Program-made: the position numbers and the translations under genes
The notes under the pieces: generated by a model
Told to the model about the DNA's origin: nothing
Databases searched by the model: none
What the model saw: only the letters and a program-made list of their open reading frames with translations
Origin: Pyrinomonadaceae bacterium
GTDB taxonomy: Bacteria; Acidobacteriota; Blastocatellia; Pyrinomonadales; Pyrinomonadaceae
NCBI GenBank assembly: GCA_026129865.1
Contig: JAHCHG010000003.1
Span: forward strand, 310,001-374,000
DNA: 64,000 nt
Direction: 5' to 3'
Part shown: positions 35,726 through 45,255 of the stretch, one piece after another
Layout of the letters: each line of letters opens with the position of its first letter
Position numbering within the stretch: position 1 is the stretch's first letter

Positions 35726-35755
35726 TTGAATTTTTCCCACACAGCCCGTTATTAG
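35726..35755 (+). promoter_or_regulatory. Candidate promoter of the radical SAM gene
   Basis: TTGAAT (35726-35731), 18-bp spacer, TATTAG (35750-35755). The ATG at 35778 follows closely, with AGGAAG as ribosome site. Confidence 0.4.
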
Positions 35756-35777
35756 AATTTTTTAGGAAGAATTATTT

Positions 35778-37730
35778 ATGTTCAGCGACAATTTCAGGCG
35801 CGGCGAAGGAACCGGAAACAGGAAAACCGGTTCAAAGATAGCATCAAAACTGGCGGACGCCGGATGGAAGGCGTTTCAGGCGGTGAATAAATCTTTGCCA
35901 GAAGGGAAATCCATTCAGCCGCAATGGGCGGCGGAACCGCTTTTGAAAAGCTATGAGCGAACCGCGCCGCCGTTAGGGTTTCCGCGCGAAACGGATTCTT
36001 TGTGTCCGAAATGCGTCAAGCAAGTTCGCAACGGCGTAATTAATAAAGATATTCCGCTTGAGATTTTGATGAATTCGCATCCGGGCGAGATCAAGGCGCA
36101 GATTTTGGAAGAGAACGGGCAAGTGATTATGCGAAAAACCTGCCCGACGCACGGCGAATTTGTTGACGTGATGGCGACCGATCCGGCGTTTTTAGAGCGC
36201 ATCGAATCACTTTTTTACGGGCGCGATTTCCGCTCCGCAGAAGACGAACACATACACAAACACGGAACATCCGACATTAAATACGGACGCGGCGCGGTTT
36301 TGACGGTCGATCTGACGAACCGCTGCAATATGATGTGCAATCCGTGTTTTATGGATGCGAATCAAGTCGGCTACGTTCACGAACCGACGTTTGAAGACAC
36401 GAAAGCGATTCTTGACCGCGCGATTTCATTCAAACCGAAACGGCAAATTATCATTCTGTTTTCCGGCGGCGAACCGACGATTGCGCCGCACTTTTTGGAA
36501 TCGGTCGCGTATGCGAAAAAGATCGGTTTTTACCGAATTTTAGCCGCGACGAACGGCATTCGCTACGCGGAAGACATCGAATTTTGCAAAGCGGCGAAAG
36601 CGGCGGGACAGCACGGCGTTTATCTGCAGTTTGACGGCGTTTCGGAAGAGAAAAACAAACATCGCGGAGTCGGGAATTTATTCGACGTAAAACTTCGCGC
36701 AATTGAAAATCTCGCGTCGGTCGGCATCAAAGTTACGCTCGTAACGACGATCGTCAATACGATAAATAACGACGGCATCGGCGACATCGTAAAGTTTGCG
36801 GCGGAAAATATCGATAAAGTTCAAACCATCGCGTTCCAGCCGGTTTCGTTTACGGGACGCGATGAAGATGTTTCCGACAAAGACCGAATTGAGCAGCGTT
36901 ACACACTCGCTGGAATGGCGCAGGATTTGGACACGCAGATGGACGGAACGCTCAAACCTTTGCGCGATTGGTTTCCGTTAAGTTCTTATTCTGCCTTTAC
37001 TTCCGTGATGGATATGCTGCAAGGCGCGGATGCGCCTTGGGGCTGGTCTTCGTGCAATTGTCATCCGAATTGCGGGATTTTTACGTTGATGATCGTCAAC
37101 AAAAAATCCGGCGAAATTCGTTCGCTTTTTGAATTTTTCAACTACGAACAATTTATGAAGGACGTGGCGACGATCACCGACACGGCTCGCGGCAAAAAGT
37201 TGACGATGGCGCAACTCGGAATGGCGATTATGCGAAATTATAACGCCGCGAACGCGCCGGAAGGTTTTCCCGTTTCGCAAATTCTAAATTTATTCAAACC
37301 GTCGTCCGCCGATTCAAATTCGGATCGAAACGACCGTATGAAGCAGGAAAAATCAGGAGAAGATGTTTGGCGCGTGCTTTGTGTCGAAGGAATGTGGTTT
37401 CAGGATTTGTTCAACTACGATTTCCGCCGCACCGAAATGTGCGTCATTCCTTACGGCACGCAGGAAGGCGAAATTTCGTTTTGCGCTTACAATACGGGTG
37501 TCGGCTGGCGGCAGATTATCGAAGAAATGCACAAAACCGCATCTTTGGGCGAATGGTATCAGGAACACGGTCGCCATGCCGTTTATGCGAAAGGCAAAGA
37601 GGTTCCCGGAATCAAAAAATCGCGCTCGATCTCGCTTCCCGTTATTGCCAATATCGTCGCTGAAGACAACGATGCGCCGAGCGTTACGCCGTATTTGGTT
37701 GAAGAAGAGTCCGAAACTGTTGGTGTTTAA
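35778..37730 (+). CDS. Tes/MJ0619-like radical SAM protein, candidate membrane-spanning lipid synthase
   Basis: 650 residues. N-terminal zinc-ribbon-like region: C76-x2-C79 and C122-x2-H125. The radical SAM cluster motif is CNMMCNPC (C183, C187, C190), then LFSGGEPTIAPHF (SAM-binding GGEP) and LQFDGV. A second Cys cluster, CNCHPNC (C426, C428, C432), and a Cys-bearing C-terminal block (MCVIPYG, ISFCAYNTGVGW) suggest auxiliary iron-sulphur sites. CNMMCNPCFMDANQVGYVHEP matches the archaeal tetraether synthase family in separate blocks. That family joins lipid tails carbon to carbon; bacterial relatives are linked to membrane-spanning diacids in Acidobacteriota. The role here is inferred. Confidence 0.8.
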   Translation: MFSDNFRRGEGTGNRKTGSKIASKLADAGWKAFQAVNKSLPEGKSIQPQWAAEPLLKSYERTAPPLGFPRETDSLCPKCVKQVRNGVINKDIPLEILMNSHPGEIKAQILEENGQVIMRKTCPTHGEFVDVMATDPAFLERIESLFYGRDFRSAEDEHIHKHGTSDIKYGRGAVLTVDLTNRCNMMCNPCFMDANQVGYVHEPTFEDTKAILDRAISFKPKRQIIILFSGGEPTIAPHFLESVAYAKKIGFYRILAATNGIRYAEDIEFCKAAKAAGQHGVYLQFDGVSEEKNKHRGVGNLFDVKLRAIENLASVGIKVTLVTTIVNTINNDGIGDIVKFAAENIDKVQTIAFQPVSFTGRDEDVSDKDRIEQRYTLAGMAQDLDTQMDGTLKPLRDWFPLSSYSAFTSVMDMLQGADAPWGWSSCNCHPNCGIFTLMIVNKKSGEIRSLFEFFNYEQFMKDVATITDTARGKKLTMAQLGMAIMRNYNAANAPEGFPVSQILNLFKPSSADSNSDRNDRMKQEKSGEDVWRVLCVEGMWFQDLFNYDFRRTEMCVIPYGTQEGEISFCAYNTGVGWRQIIEEMHKTASLGEWYQEHGRHAVYAKGKEVPGIKKSRSISLPVIANIVAEDNDAPSVTPYLVEEESETVGV

Positions 37731-38207
37731 GGACTTATCGTTTGAATAATAGCGATGCGGTAATCCTGTGCCCGCGGCGCTTGAAAAATTATTCCAGTAC
37801 GAAAAATTTGCTTATAACGGCAATCCAAAAGTCGCAGTCGCGTCGCTCGATTTTACTAACCGCCGGAATTACTGCTAATTTTTCGAACATGATCAATCCG
37901 AAAATTCGACCATCGGACAACAATCAACATTTTTTGACCGCAGAACACTCGGGCGAATGTCCGTTCCCGGCACTGCGAAATACTGAAAAAGTTCGAAGCA
38001 TTTGTGCAAGGTCCGCAATCTCTTAAAAGCCCACCAAGCCGCGCTAAACGAAGCTGTTTGGCTATTAATTCTGCCTAAATTTGGCAAAACACCGCTCGAT
38101 TGTTACTTTATAAACTTAGAAGTTTATAATTTTTTAGAATAACCAGTGAATGAATCTTTTCAACCCCCCGAAAGATTTTCCGGTTTAACCATGCATTTAG
38201 CGGAATT
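37731..38207. other. Non-coding spacer between radical SAM and GH38-like genes
   Basis: About 475 bp. A 94-codon frame at 37742-38026 (TTG start) has no ribosome site or recognisable protein and is not called. The only clear element is the terminator at 38107-38135. Confidence 0.5.
38107..38135 (+). terminator. Perfect hairpin terminator upstream of the GH38-like gene
   Basis: TATAAACTT and AAGTTTATA form a perfect 9-bp arm pair around AG, followed by TTTTTT. Confidence 0.75.
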
Positions 38208-41036
38208 TTGATGAAGAGATTTTATTCGGCAATTATTTTATCGGGCATTTTATGCGTTTCTTTTTTTGCTTCTTCAGCAAAAGCTCAAAAACGCATCTAT
38301 ATCGCGCCTGACGACCACACTGATTATATGTGGTCGGCTGACGAGGCGACTTATCGATCCAGCTTGCTGGCAATGACCGATTACTATCTTAACCAGATGG
38401 ATGCGACTGCCGGAAATCCGTCAAATCAGCAAGCTCGCTGGAATGCAGACGGAAGCTTTTGGATGTGGCTCTACCAGCGAAACCGCACGCCCGCGCAATT
38501 TCAAAGATTAATTAACCGAATAAACGATGGACATTTCAGTGTTCCGCTGAACGCATTGGTACTGTCGAACGGCGGAACACCGGCGGAGGCGGTTTTGCGG
38601 GGAATGTATTATCCGGGTCTGATCCAGCGTCAATTCGGTGTTCAATTTCCGATCGCGATTTCCATGGAGAATCAGGTTTTACCGCTCGGACTGCCGTCTT
38701 TATGGGCGGGTTCAGGCGCGCGTTACAGCTGGAAAGGCGTTTGCAATTGCGCGTCGCACGTTACGCAGCTTAATAATCGCGACCGCGAAATTTATTACGC
38801 CGGCGGGCGTGACGGCAGCCGGATCTTGATGAAGTGGAATTCTCAGCTTCTAAATGACAGCGAATCGATCGGCGGATATGCCGAAGGTCGCGTCGTGGGA
38901 ACGGCGATCAATTTTGTCGATAATAATGTATTGTTCACGTCCCGGTATCCGTATAACGTGATCGGGATATTCGGTCTCGGGCATGATGATCTGCAGACCA
39001 TGACAACGGGTTTTGTTGAAGCCGCCCAGCAGCATTCGCTGCCCGGCAGGCAGGTGATCGTTTCGAATCAAACCGACTTTTTTCAGGATTTTGAATCAAA
39101 TTTCGGGAGCGGAATTGAAACGTATTCTGCCAGTTTCGGGAACGAATGGGAGCTTTACGTCGCCTCGTTGGCGGAAGTTTCGGCGCGCGTAAAGCGTGCA
39201 AATGAAAAACTTAGAAACGCGGAAGCACTCGCAACTTTGGTTTCACTTCGCGACCCGTCGTTCATGAACAGCCGAATCGCCGCGCGCGACAAAGCGATGC
39301 TTAATTTCGGGCTATATTACGAACATAACTGGACCGCCGACGGCGCGGTGTCGCGAACCGACCGTGCAAATTGGCAGCGCCGCATCGAGTCTGAGATCAC
39401 TAATTACGTCGATCAGCTGCATGAAGATGCGCGGAGTTCGCTCGGTACATATATCTCCAGAAGCGGTTCTAATACAAGGTTTTATGTATTTAATGGATTA
39501 AGCTGGGCGCGAACCGATTTTGCAGATTTTCCGGTAACCGATACAAATCCGGTAAATGTTATCGACGTTTCAAGCGGCTTGCAGGTTCCGTCTCAATACG
39601 TAAATCTCAATGGACAGACGTTCCTTCGCGTTTTGGCGAGCGATGTCCCTTCCGTCGGGTACAAGGTTTTCGAAATTCGCAGCGGTACGGGAACGACTTT
39701 TTCCGATGCGGCGACCATTAACGGCGGAGTAATTGAAAACGAAATCTACAAAGTCACCGTGTCGCCGACCGGAGCGATCACCAGTTTGATCGATAAAACA
39801 CAGGGTAATAGGGAATTTGTCCGGACCGTAAATGGTAGAACGGTCAACGACCTCGGCGGCAGCGGCGGCAGTTTGGCTGTAGAAAATGTCGGTCCGGTCA
39901 GCGTCACGCTTCGCGCGACTTCTTCAAGTCCGCTGTCGCATGTTTCGAGAATAACCTTTATCCGCGGAACCAACCGCATAGAGATTCGAAACGAGATCAC
40001 ACAGAACTTCGGCAATTCGCCGACCTGGGGCTATTCGTTCGAGATCAATTCGCCGGATGTATGGCACGAAGAGGTCGGTGCCGTTATCCGTGCCAAATTG
40101 TTAGGAAACGGCGGTCATTATTCTCCGCGAAATGCCCGGTACGATTGGTTGACAATGAATCATTTCGCCGATATCAGCGGCGGCGGAGTCGGCGTAACCA
40201 TCTCAAATGCCGATGCCTACTATATGAAATTAGGTTCAAGCGGATTTACAACGCTTGACACGAACACTCCGCAGATCAACATTTTGGCTGGAGGACAGAT
40301 CGACGGCAGCGGGCTCGGGATTCCGAATCAGGGCGGCGATTCGCAGTTTTTGCAGAGATTTGCATTAAAAACGCACTTCGGATTCGATCAAACCGCAGCG
40401 ATGAAATTTTCAAAAGAACATCAAAATCCGTTTGTGACCGGAACCGTAACAGGATCGAACGGCTATTACGATGAAAATTCATACTCGTTTTTAACCATTA
40501 GCGATCCTGATGTTCTTCTTTGGTCGCTGAAGCCCGCGGAAGACGGTATTGGTCAAGGAGTCATTACTCGTGTTTGGAACCAAGCAAATTCGGGCAGAAC
40601 TTATAGTTTATCTCTCGCTCCGGACTTAATTTCGGCAAAACACGTAACGCATATCGAGACTTTTCTGTCTGATGCTTCTGTTGTAAATGGAAATCTTTCC
40701 GCTTTTGCCGCAGCCAATCAGATCCAGACACACCGGCTCACGCTTTCGGAAACGACACATAGTGCAGCGCCGGTTTCAGGACGAATTCTCTTTCATGGAC
40801 GGGCAGCGTTTGGAAAAGTAACGGTAAAATTAGTCGATTCGACCGCCGGAGTAACTTATACAACCAAAACGAACGCCGAAGGTTATTTCGTTTTCCAGTC
40901 AATTCCGATCGGGAATGAAATTTCGGTTACGCCGGTACGTCCCGGTTATTCTTTTATGCCGCAGACGCGCTTTTACACCCATCAGGGAACGCTGATAAAT
41001 GTAGATTACTCAGGAAATTACCGCGGATTAAACTGA
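38208..41036 (+). CDS. Secreted GH38-like glycoside hydrolase with C-terminal regulatory-like domain
   Basis: 942 residues. Signal peptide to about residue 26 (SSAKAQ). The mature start IYIAPDDHTDYMWSADEATY carries the HTD pattern of family 38 alpha-mannosidases, where the Asp and His bind zinc. A helical region (about 360-430), the C-terminal beta-sandwich of GH38 enzymes (about 480-850) and a carboxypeptidase-regulatory-like domain (SGRILFHGRAAFGKVTVKL to the end) follow. It may cleave mannose-type glycans outside the cell; catalytic residues beyond the zinc motif were not confirmed. A related uncharacterised hydrolase family is the alternative. Confidence 0.75.
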   Translation: MMKRFYSAIILSGILCVSFFASSAKAQKRIYIAPDDHTDYMWSADEATYRSSLLAMTDYYLNQMDATAGNPSNQQARWNADGSFWMWLYQRNRTPAQFQRLINRINDGHFSVPLNALVLSNGGTPAEAVLRGMYYPGLIQRQFGVQFPIAISMENQVLPLGLPSLWAGSGARYSWKGVCNCASHVTQLNNRDREIYYAGGRDGSRILMKWNSQLLNDSESIGGYAEGRVVGTAINFVDNNVLFTSRYPYNVIGIFGLGHDDLQTMTTGFVEAAQQHSLPGRQVIVSNQTDFFQDFESNFGSGIETYSASFGNEWELYVASLAEVSARVKRANEKLRNAEALATLVSLRDPSFMNSRIAARDKAMLNFGLYYEHNWTADGAVSRTDRANWQRRIESEITNYVDQLHEDARSSLGTYISRSGSNTRFYVFNGLSWARTDFADFPVTDTNPVNVIDVSSGLQVPSQYVNLNGQTFLRVLASDVPSVGYKVFEIRSGTGTTFSDAATINGGVIENEIYKVTVSPTGAITSLIDKTQGNREFVRTVNGRTVNDLGGSGGSLAVENVGPVSVTLRATSSSPLSHVSRITFIRGTNRIEIRNEITQNFGNSPTWGYSFEINSPDVWHEEVGAVIRAKLLGNGGHYSPRNARYDWLTMNHFADISGGGVGVTISNADAYYMKLGSSGFTTLDTNTPQINILAGGQIDGSGLGIPNQGGDSQFLQRFALKTHFGFDQTAAMKFSKEHQNPFVTGTVTGSNGYYDENSYSFLTISDPDVLLWSLKPAEDGIGQGVITRVWNQANSGRTYSLSLAPDLISAKHVTHIETFLSDASVVNGNLSAFAAANQIQTHRLTLSETTHSAAPVSGRILFHGRAAFGKVTVKLVDSTAGVTYTTKTNAEGYFVFQSIPIGNEISVTPVRPGYSFMPQTRFYTHQGTLINVDYSGNYRGLN

Positions 41037-41146
41037 AACAATCGACCGGATCTGCGAAAAAATTTGATAAATTTTCTAAAGATTTTGCCATATTTGTCGA
41101 AAAGTAAATGCGGAATCTATAGCTCCGCGACGACGAAGTCGACAAT

Positions 41147-42025
41147 ATGATCACTCAAATTTTACCAGGTGACGAGTTCGCTCCGGTTGCGCTTCGCGAG
41201 AAGCTGGATATCGAAACACTCGTCGAATCCAAACTGCCACCTGCGCCGGGAACTCTTTTGCGCCTGGTGAGACTGCTTGCAGATTATTCTACTCCCAGAT
41301 CAAAACTGATCAGCGAAATAAACGGCGATCCGATTCTCGCAGCCAGGATACTGCGGCTCGCGAATTCACCTATCTACGCCTTCGAACGCGAGATCATGCT
41401 GGTTGATATGGCACTTACTGCCGTCGGCAGCCAGACGATTTATGACATCGTAGTTCTCGAACTTGCATCGCGTTCGATCGATAATTCGCTCAGCCGTACT
41501 GCTGCGTTCCGAAAGCTCTGGAACCATTCGATAGCGGTTGCGGTTCTTACCAAGACAATAAGCGAAACGATGGAGATGCGCGGTTTAGAAGAATCTTTCA
41601 TTTGCGGGCTTTTGCACGATTTTGGAAAGTTTTTGCTGCTTAATCATGATCTGGAAAATTACCAGAAACTGTTCGACATAGAAGACGAATTTGAAATGCT
41701 CGCCGCCGAAGATGCAGCGTACGGATTTACTCACGCGGAAGTCGGTTCGTTGGTTGCCCGCCGCTGGAATCTGCCGGACGAAATATGCTACGCGATCTTG
41801 AATCATCACAGCGCGTCGCATTCGGAACAGCCGCGATTTGTCGATCATATTATTGAGATCGCCGACCTGTTAGCAATTACTAAGGGATTTGGAACCCGGA
41901 GCGTCGGCAAAGCATCGCTGGAGTTTTCCGAATCGGTAATGAAACTCGGGATGTCGCTAAAACATCTGGAAACGATCTGGAGTACCGCCGAACCGAAGAT
42001 CAAAGAAATGATAAGCTACTTTTAA
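41147..42025 (+). CDS. HDOD domain signalling protein, copy 4
   Basis: 292 residues, with LPPAPGTLLRLVRLLADYS, GDPILAARILRLANSP, WNHSIAVAVLTKT, CGLLHDFGKF, FTHAEVGSLVARRWNLPDE and LNHHSAS. The HD-fold His and Asp residues are retained; Ile is Phe in the HD motif. Sequence is nearest copy 3. It lies 6.4 kb downstream of the tandem copies, beyond the radical SAM and GH38-like genes, and is convergent with pgi. Confidence 0.9.
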   Translation: MITQILPGDEFAPVALREKLDIETLVESKLPPAPGTLLRLVRLLADYSTPRSKLISEINGDPILAARILRLANSPIYAFEREIMLVDMALTAVGSQTIYDIVVLELASRSIDNSLSRTAAFRKLWNHSIAVAVLTKTISETMEMRGLEESFICGLLHDFGKFLLLNHDLENYQKLFDIEDEFEMLAAEDAAYGFTHAEVGSLVARRWNLPDEICYAILNHHSASHSEQPRFVDHIIEIADLLAITKGFGTRSVGKASLEFSESVMKLGMSLKHLETIWSTAEPKIKEMISYF

Positions 42026-42028
42026 TGA

Positions 42029-43720
42029 TCAATCGACGAGCGCTGGCAGTTCACGAAGTTCTTTTGCAGCATCGCCGTCAAAATGCATTCTCAATGCCCG
42101 GCGTTTCCGGTCGAGCAAAACCTGAAAATCACCGCGTGCCTGAGCCGATTTGACGACACCGAACGTATAATCCTGTCCGGGAACCTCTAAATCCTGTGCG
42201 TCGTCCGATGTTATCTGCAGAAAAACGCCGTTGTTCGCGCCCCCTTTATATGCCTGTCCGGTCGAATGCAGGAATCTCGGACCAAAACCTAGAGCGGTCG
42301 CAGCAAGCTTTTTATTGAACACTTTCTCGCGGAATTCCTGCAGCAGTCCGATGTTCTCTTCGTTTCGTTCAACATAAGCCAAAAGCGCGAAGTAATCGTT
42401 TTCCTGAATATGCGCAAGATGCGCCTCAAGAAACTTGTCGACAGTCCTATCGCCTTCAATATATTTCTCCAAAGATTTCGCGTAATCGCTGCTTGAAAAC
42501 AGCTTGATTCCGCCCGCTTCGAAAAATGGTTCCTCTTTCGGCAATTCGCCTGTTTTTTCGTATTCTTCGGTGAGCTTTTTTGCTTCGATCTTCGCCGATT
42601 CCACGTCCGGCTGATCGAACGGATTTATTTTCATGATCGCGCCGGCGACCGCGGTCGCAAATTCCCAGCGGAAAAACTCCTGTCCAAGGTTCATTTTATC
42701 GTCCAAAACTATTTTGACCACAGGAAATCCGGAGTCGCCGAGCAAGGCGATCTTCTCATCTAAACTGTCATCGCGAGTATTTCTCAACTTTAGGTAAGCA
42801 AAAATGCGGTCGTCCGAATAGCTGTCCGGCTTTTCGATCGGTTCGAGATCGATTGGAATGATCGATCTGTTTTGTTTTCCCGTGCTTTCGGCGATCAATT
42901 GTTCAAGCCACGCACCGACATCGTAGATCTCAGGCGAAGTAAATATGGTCAGTTTATCGCGACCTTGCCTGTTGCAATTGCCTAAAATGATCCCGAGCAT
43001 AGCGCCCGGATTTTCCATCGCGTCCGAAGTTTTGCATGAGTCGACCATTTCCTGCGCGTTCGCCAAAAATTGCTCAACATCCAATCCCATCGCCGCACCG
43101 GCTGCCATTCCGAAGGGCGAAAGCGCGGAAAATCTGCCGCCGATCGTCGGATCTCCGTAAAAAATCTTGCGAAAGTTGTTTTCTTTTGCGATCTTTTCAA
43201 GCTTGGAACCGGGATCTGTGATCGCCGCGAAGTTATTTCCGGCATTTTCAACACCTACCGTTCCCTTTACCCGTTGGTGAAAATACTGATAGAAAGTGTT
43301 CGGCTCAAGGGTTGAACCGCTTTTGCTTGCAACAATAAAAAGCGTCCCGGCAATATCGAGTTTACCTTCTAAGGTCATGATCTGTGCCGGAACCGTCGAA
43401 TCCAGAATATGAAAGTTTTCTTTGCCGAATGTTTCCGCGAGAACTTCGGGACATAGAGACGAACCGCCCATTCCCAGAAGTACGATTGACTGAAAACTTT
43501 CTGCTTCTTTCGCAAAAGCTTTATATTCACTCACTTTTCCGAGCTCCGCCGCGACGGAATCGAGCCATCCGAGCCATTTTGCTTCGTCCTCGCCGGTCCA
43601 AACGGACGCATCTTTCTTCCAGATCCGTTCGACTCCGGAATCGCTGTTCCAGGTTGAAACGGTTTTCAAAACAGCGGATTCAATTTCCGCAGGCAGCTTA
43701 AAACTTATTTGATCGAGCAT
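42029..43720 (-). CDS. pgi: Glucose-6-phosphate isomerase
   Basis: Interconverts glucose 6-phosphate and fructose 6-phosphate. 563 residues from MLDQISFKLP; the open frame upstream would add an unconserved hydrophobic leader and overlap ada. LLGMGGSSLCPEVL, VASKSGSTLEPN and IGGRFSALSPFGM are PGI motifs. The sequence is closest to the PGI part of the transaldolase-PGI type, with FLHSTGQAYKGG near the end. Convergent with HDOD copy 4, divergent from ada. Confidence 0.92.
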   Translation of the reverse strand: MLDQISFKLPAEIESAVLKTVSTWNSDSGVERIWKKDASVWTGEDEAKWLGWLDSVAAELGKVSEYKAFAKEAESFQSIVLLGMGGSSLCPEVLAETFGKENFHILDSTVPAQIMTLEGKLDIAGTLFIVASKSGSTLEPNTFYQYFHQRVKGTVGVENAGNNFAAITDPGSKLEKIAKENNFRKIFYGDPTIGGRFSALSPFGMAAGAAMGLDVEQFLANAQEMVDSCKTSDAMENPGAMLGIILGNCNRQGRDKLTIFTSPEIYDVGAWLEQLIAESTGKQNRSIIPIDLEPIEKPDSYSDDRIFAYLKLRNTRDDSLDEKIALLGDSGFPVVKIVLDDKMNLGQEFFRWEFATAVAGAIMKINPFDQPDVESAKIEAKKLTEEYEKTGELPKEEPFFEAGGIKLFSSSDYAKSLEKYIEGDRTVDKFLEAHLAHIQENDYFALLAYVERNEENIGLLQEFREKVFNKKLAATALGFGPRFLHSTGQAYKGGANNGVFLQITSDDAQDLEVPGQDYTFGVVKSAQARGDFQVLLDRKRRALRMHFDGDAAKELRELPALVD

Positions 43721-43814
43721 AAAACTAATGTAACAAACGATTTCCCAAAAAGGAAAAAATTGCATGACAATAAACGGATAGATTCGGTTTACGATTTTTA
43801 ATAATATCTTCGAC

Positions 43815-44861
43815 ATGGAAAAAGAACTCTTTTGGAACGCGGTGATTTCGAACGACAAAAGATTTGACGGCGCGTTCGTTTACGCTGTCGGCACGACCAA
43901 GATCTACTGCAAACCGTCCTGCAAATCTAAGCCTCCGAAGCGCGAGAACGTAGCATTCTTTCGTTCGCCGGAACTTGCGGAAAAAGAAGGTTTTAGAGCC
44001 TGCTTACGATGTCTTCCAAGATCGGAAAAGACAGACCGTCAGACAGATCTGGTTATACGTACGTGCGAATTGATCGAAACGGATATTGAAAACACGCTCG
44101 AATCGCTCGCAGAACGGTTGAACGTTAGTACCGGACATTTGCAGCGGACATTTACGCGAATCGTCGGCGTTTCGCCGCAAAAATACAAAGAAAATCGAAG
44201 ACTGGCGAAATTCAAAAACGAACTGAAACAAGGCGGGGAAATTGTCGATGCGATCTATGAATCGGGTTTCGGTTCAAGTTCCAGACTTTACGAAAATGCT
44301 TCGCGAAAGCTCGGAATGACACCATCGAAATATAAAAAGGGCGGAAAAAATATGGAGATCGACTTCGCGATCACAACTACAAAGATCGGGAAAATGATTG
44401 TTGCTGCAACTGGGAAAGGGATCTGTTCGGTTTCGCTCGCCGATTCGGCTGAGGATCTTCTTTCGGCTTTGAAAGAAGAATTTCCGAATGCAATTATTCG
44501 GGAATCGGACGAACTGTTAAAAGAATTTATTAATGAGATAGTAGAAAATATTGAAGGCGATAATCGAGCGATCGAGCTGCCGCTGGACGTTCGCGCGACG
44601 GCGTTTCAAATGCGGGTCTGGGAAGAGCTTCGGAAAATTCCGTACGGCAAAACAGCCACGTATCAGGAAATTGCGGCAAAGATCGGTAATAAAAACGCTG
44701 TTCGTGCGGTCGCGCGGGCATGCGCCTCGAATCAGGTCGCTCTGGTTATCCCATGTCATCGAGTCATTCGCAGCGACGGCAGTTTGAGCGGCTATCGTTG
44801 GGGCGTAGAGCGCAAACGGTCTCTTTTGGAGCATGAAAGATCAAGATCGGTAGAAACATAA
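43815..44861 (+). CDS. ada: Ada: methylation-responsive regulator and O6-methylguanine methyltransferase
   Basis: Repairs alkylated DNA and activates the adaptive response. 348 residues. The N-terminal zinc site has four Cys (IYCKPSCKSK, ACLRCLP); one accepts methyl from phosphotriesters. The AraC-type HTH pair covers about residues 85-175 (LAERLNVSTGHLQRTF). The C-terminal methyltransferase has the PCHRV active-site Cys. All three parts are intact, so both repair activities and gene activation are likely. Divergent from pgi. Confidence 0.95.
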   Translation: MEKELFWNAVISNDKRFDGAFVYAVGTTKIYCKPSCKSKPPKRENVAFFRSPELAEKEGFRACLRCLPRSEKTDRQTDLVIRTCELIETDIENTLESLAERLNVSTGHLQRTFTRIVGVSPQKYKENRRLAKFKNELKQGGEIVDAIYESGFGSSSRLYENASRKLGMTPSKYKKGGKNMEIDFAITTTKIGKMIVAATGKGICSVSLADSAEDLLSALKEEFPNAIIRESDELLKEFINEIVENIEGDNRAIELPLDVRATAFQMRVWEELRKIPYGKTATYQEIAAKIGNKNAVRAVARACASNQVALVIPCHRVIRSDGSLSGYRWGVERKRSLLEHERSRSVET

Positions 44862-44953
44862 ACCGCGTATTGAAAAGATCTAAAGCGATTAAATTTATTA
44901 AAAAACAACGAAATTTAGCGCTTTCATTCGGTCGTGAAAACTGCTCTCTTTAA

Positions 44954-45121
44954 CGCTTTTTTGCAATTCGTGTCCGCTTGCTTATCGACAGCGCGAAGGC
45001 GATCGCTGCTGTGATCAGCGATAATTCCAGAAAGATCTACGAATCCTGGCTTGCGAGGGCAAAAGCCGCAGTTTCAGCAAGAAACGATTGGCGAGATCGA
45101 CAAATTGACTCGGAACTTTAG
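44954..45121 (+). pseudogene. Possible short gene relic with RsbRD-like sequence
   Basis: A 56-codon stretch between stops, without a start codon, reads SAKAIAAVISDNSRKIYESW followed by LARAKAAVSARND. This resembles the helical N-terminal RsbRD domain of some sensor proteins (an xxWLARxR motif). It could be a decayed gene end; chance is also possible. The enclosing spacer, 44862-45255 (394 bp), otherwise shows nothing. Confidence 0.25.
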
Positions 45122-45255
45122 TTCCTTAGCGGTAAAAACGAGTTCGATAGGACTATCGACATTAATCTGAAATATTAACCCCCGAAGTTTTCCGCTGCCG
45201 GAAGAGTACACTCAAACCAAAGCGAAATAGTTAACGAGAAGTTAAATTTTAAAAA

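Noticed and set aside
37742-38026. 94-codon frame after the radical SAM gene
   Set aside because: TTG start, no ribosome site and no protein-like pattern; it overlaps no conserved feature.
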